Both the position numbers and the translations under genes were made by a program. From assembly GCF_004214795.1 (NCBI RefSeq), contig NZ_CP035928.1, positions 2,046,001 to 2,110,000 of the forward strand: DNA of 64,000 bases. The letters run 5' to 3'. Under the pieces are notes generated by a model that saw only the letters and a program-made list of their open reading frames with translations, did not search any database and was not told the origin of the DNA. The stretch comes from Malaciobacter pacificus (GTDB lineage Bacteria > Campylobacterota > Campylobacteria > Campylobacterales > Arcobacteraceae). This document shows, one piece after another, positions 63,926 to 64,000 of the stretch (position 1 is its first letter; each line of letters begins with the position of its first letter).

Positions 63926-64000
63926 TTAAATATAAGAATAAACAAAATGAAAATTATAATTTGTAAAAATTAAAGAAAGTGAAATACCCTCTTTAATTAA

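Larger units (their letters stand above)
44172..64000. mobile_element. plasmid-like conjugative or mobilizable element (left part; right end not in window)
   Basis: From about 44.2 kb on, housekeeping genes stop and partition, regulatory, replication-type, membrane-channel and relaxase-like genes appear, followed by cargo. Intergenic DNA becomes extremely AT-rich with many small palindromes. No integrase, transposase, tRNA end or target-site duplication is visible. Either this is an integrated element whose far end lies beyond 64 kb, or an old insertion that has lost its integrase. The left limit is approximate. Confidence 0.65.

Noticed and set aside
44172-64000. CRISPR array
   Set aside because: AT-rich repeats occur, but none has regular repeat-spacer spacing and no cas gene is present.

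Overview
The window looks like part of the chromosome of an Arcobacter-type member of the Campylobacterota. The DNA is very AT-rich. It carries one large flagellar cluster with paired FliY and FliN, a CheZ of the epsilonproteobacterial type and a MotA/MotB stator. It also has a ribosomal/SRP/glyQ/purE/U32 block whose order resembles the Campylobacter jejuni neighbourhood. The genus is an inference from gene content.

Region 1 (about 1-21.4 kb, almost all on the minus strand) is a motility cluster. In the direction of transcription it reads cheY, cheZ, flgF, flgB, fliF, fliG, fliH, fliN, flgD, a flgE paralogue, flgE, a small coiled-coil membrane protein, a large exported TPR protein, a FlaG-like protein, fliY, motA, motB, a rod-binding flgJ domain, a FlgN-like chaperone, a FlgA-like protein, flhF, flhG, a small membrane protein, fliE, flgC and a repeat-rich FliK-like gene that runs off the left edge. 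Divergently, flgG leads a plus-strand unit with two unrecognised proteins (21.6-23.8 kb). A clear terminator follows flgE and a perfect hairpin precedes it, so the hook gene seems to be insulated. Good -10 boxes are visible before cheY, flgG, fliN and the FlaG-like gene.

Region 2 (23.8-44.2 kb, minus strand) is housekeeping: rimM, khpA, rpsP, ffh; a pseudouridine synthase, waaA, a zinc-ribbon protein, a Nif3-family protein, glyQ, a glutaredoxin-like protein, purE, a glycosyltransferase-like protein and trhP; a chemoreceptor with two Cache domains and a CZB domain; recN, nadK, fusA, rpsG, rpsL; then a UPF0178 protein and a DUF2971 protein.

Region 3 (about 44.2 kb to the right edge) is accessory DNA with the character of a conjugative or mobilizable element. 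It has a ParA with a small DNA-binding partner, several regulators, an AlpA-like protein, a replication-type helix-turn-helix protein, and a second ParA-like ATPase leading a row of membrane proteins, one of which resembles VirB6/TrbL/TraG-N channel proteins. It also has a relaxase-like protein (HxH motif, LPD7-like C-terminus) with a repeat-rich oriT-like region upstream. No integrase, tRNA or T4SS ATPase is in view, so the element probably continues beyond 64 kb.

Two cargo groups deserve attention. The first is a minus-strand operon (55.4-58.6 kb) with a zeta-toxin-like kinase, two different metallophosphatases and an unrecognised protein. The second is a plus-strand group (61.1-63.9 kb) with a TIR-domain protein, a PIN-like nuclease with zinc-ribbon sites and a two-helix membrane protein; this is a candidate defence module. 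The relaxase-like protein and an otherwise unknown acidic protein 6 kb away share a C-terminal tail that is 26/27 identical at the DNA level, a possible secretion tag.
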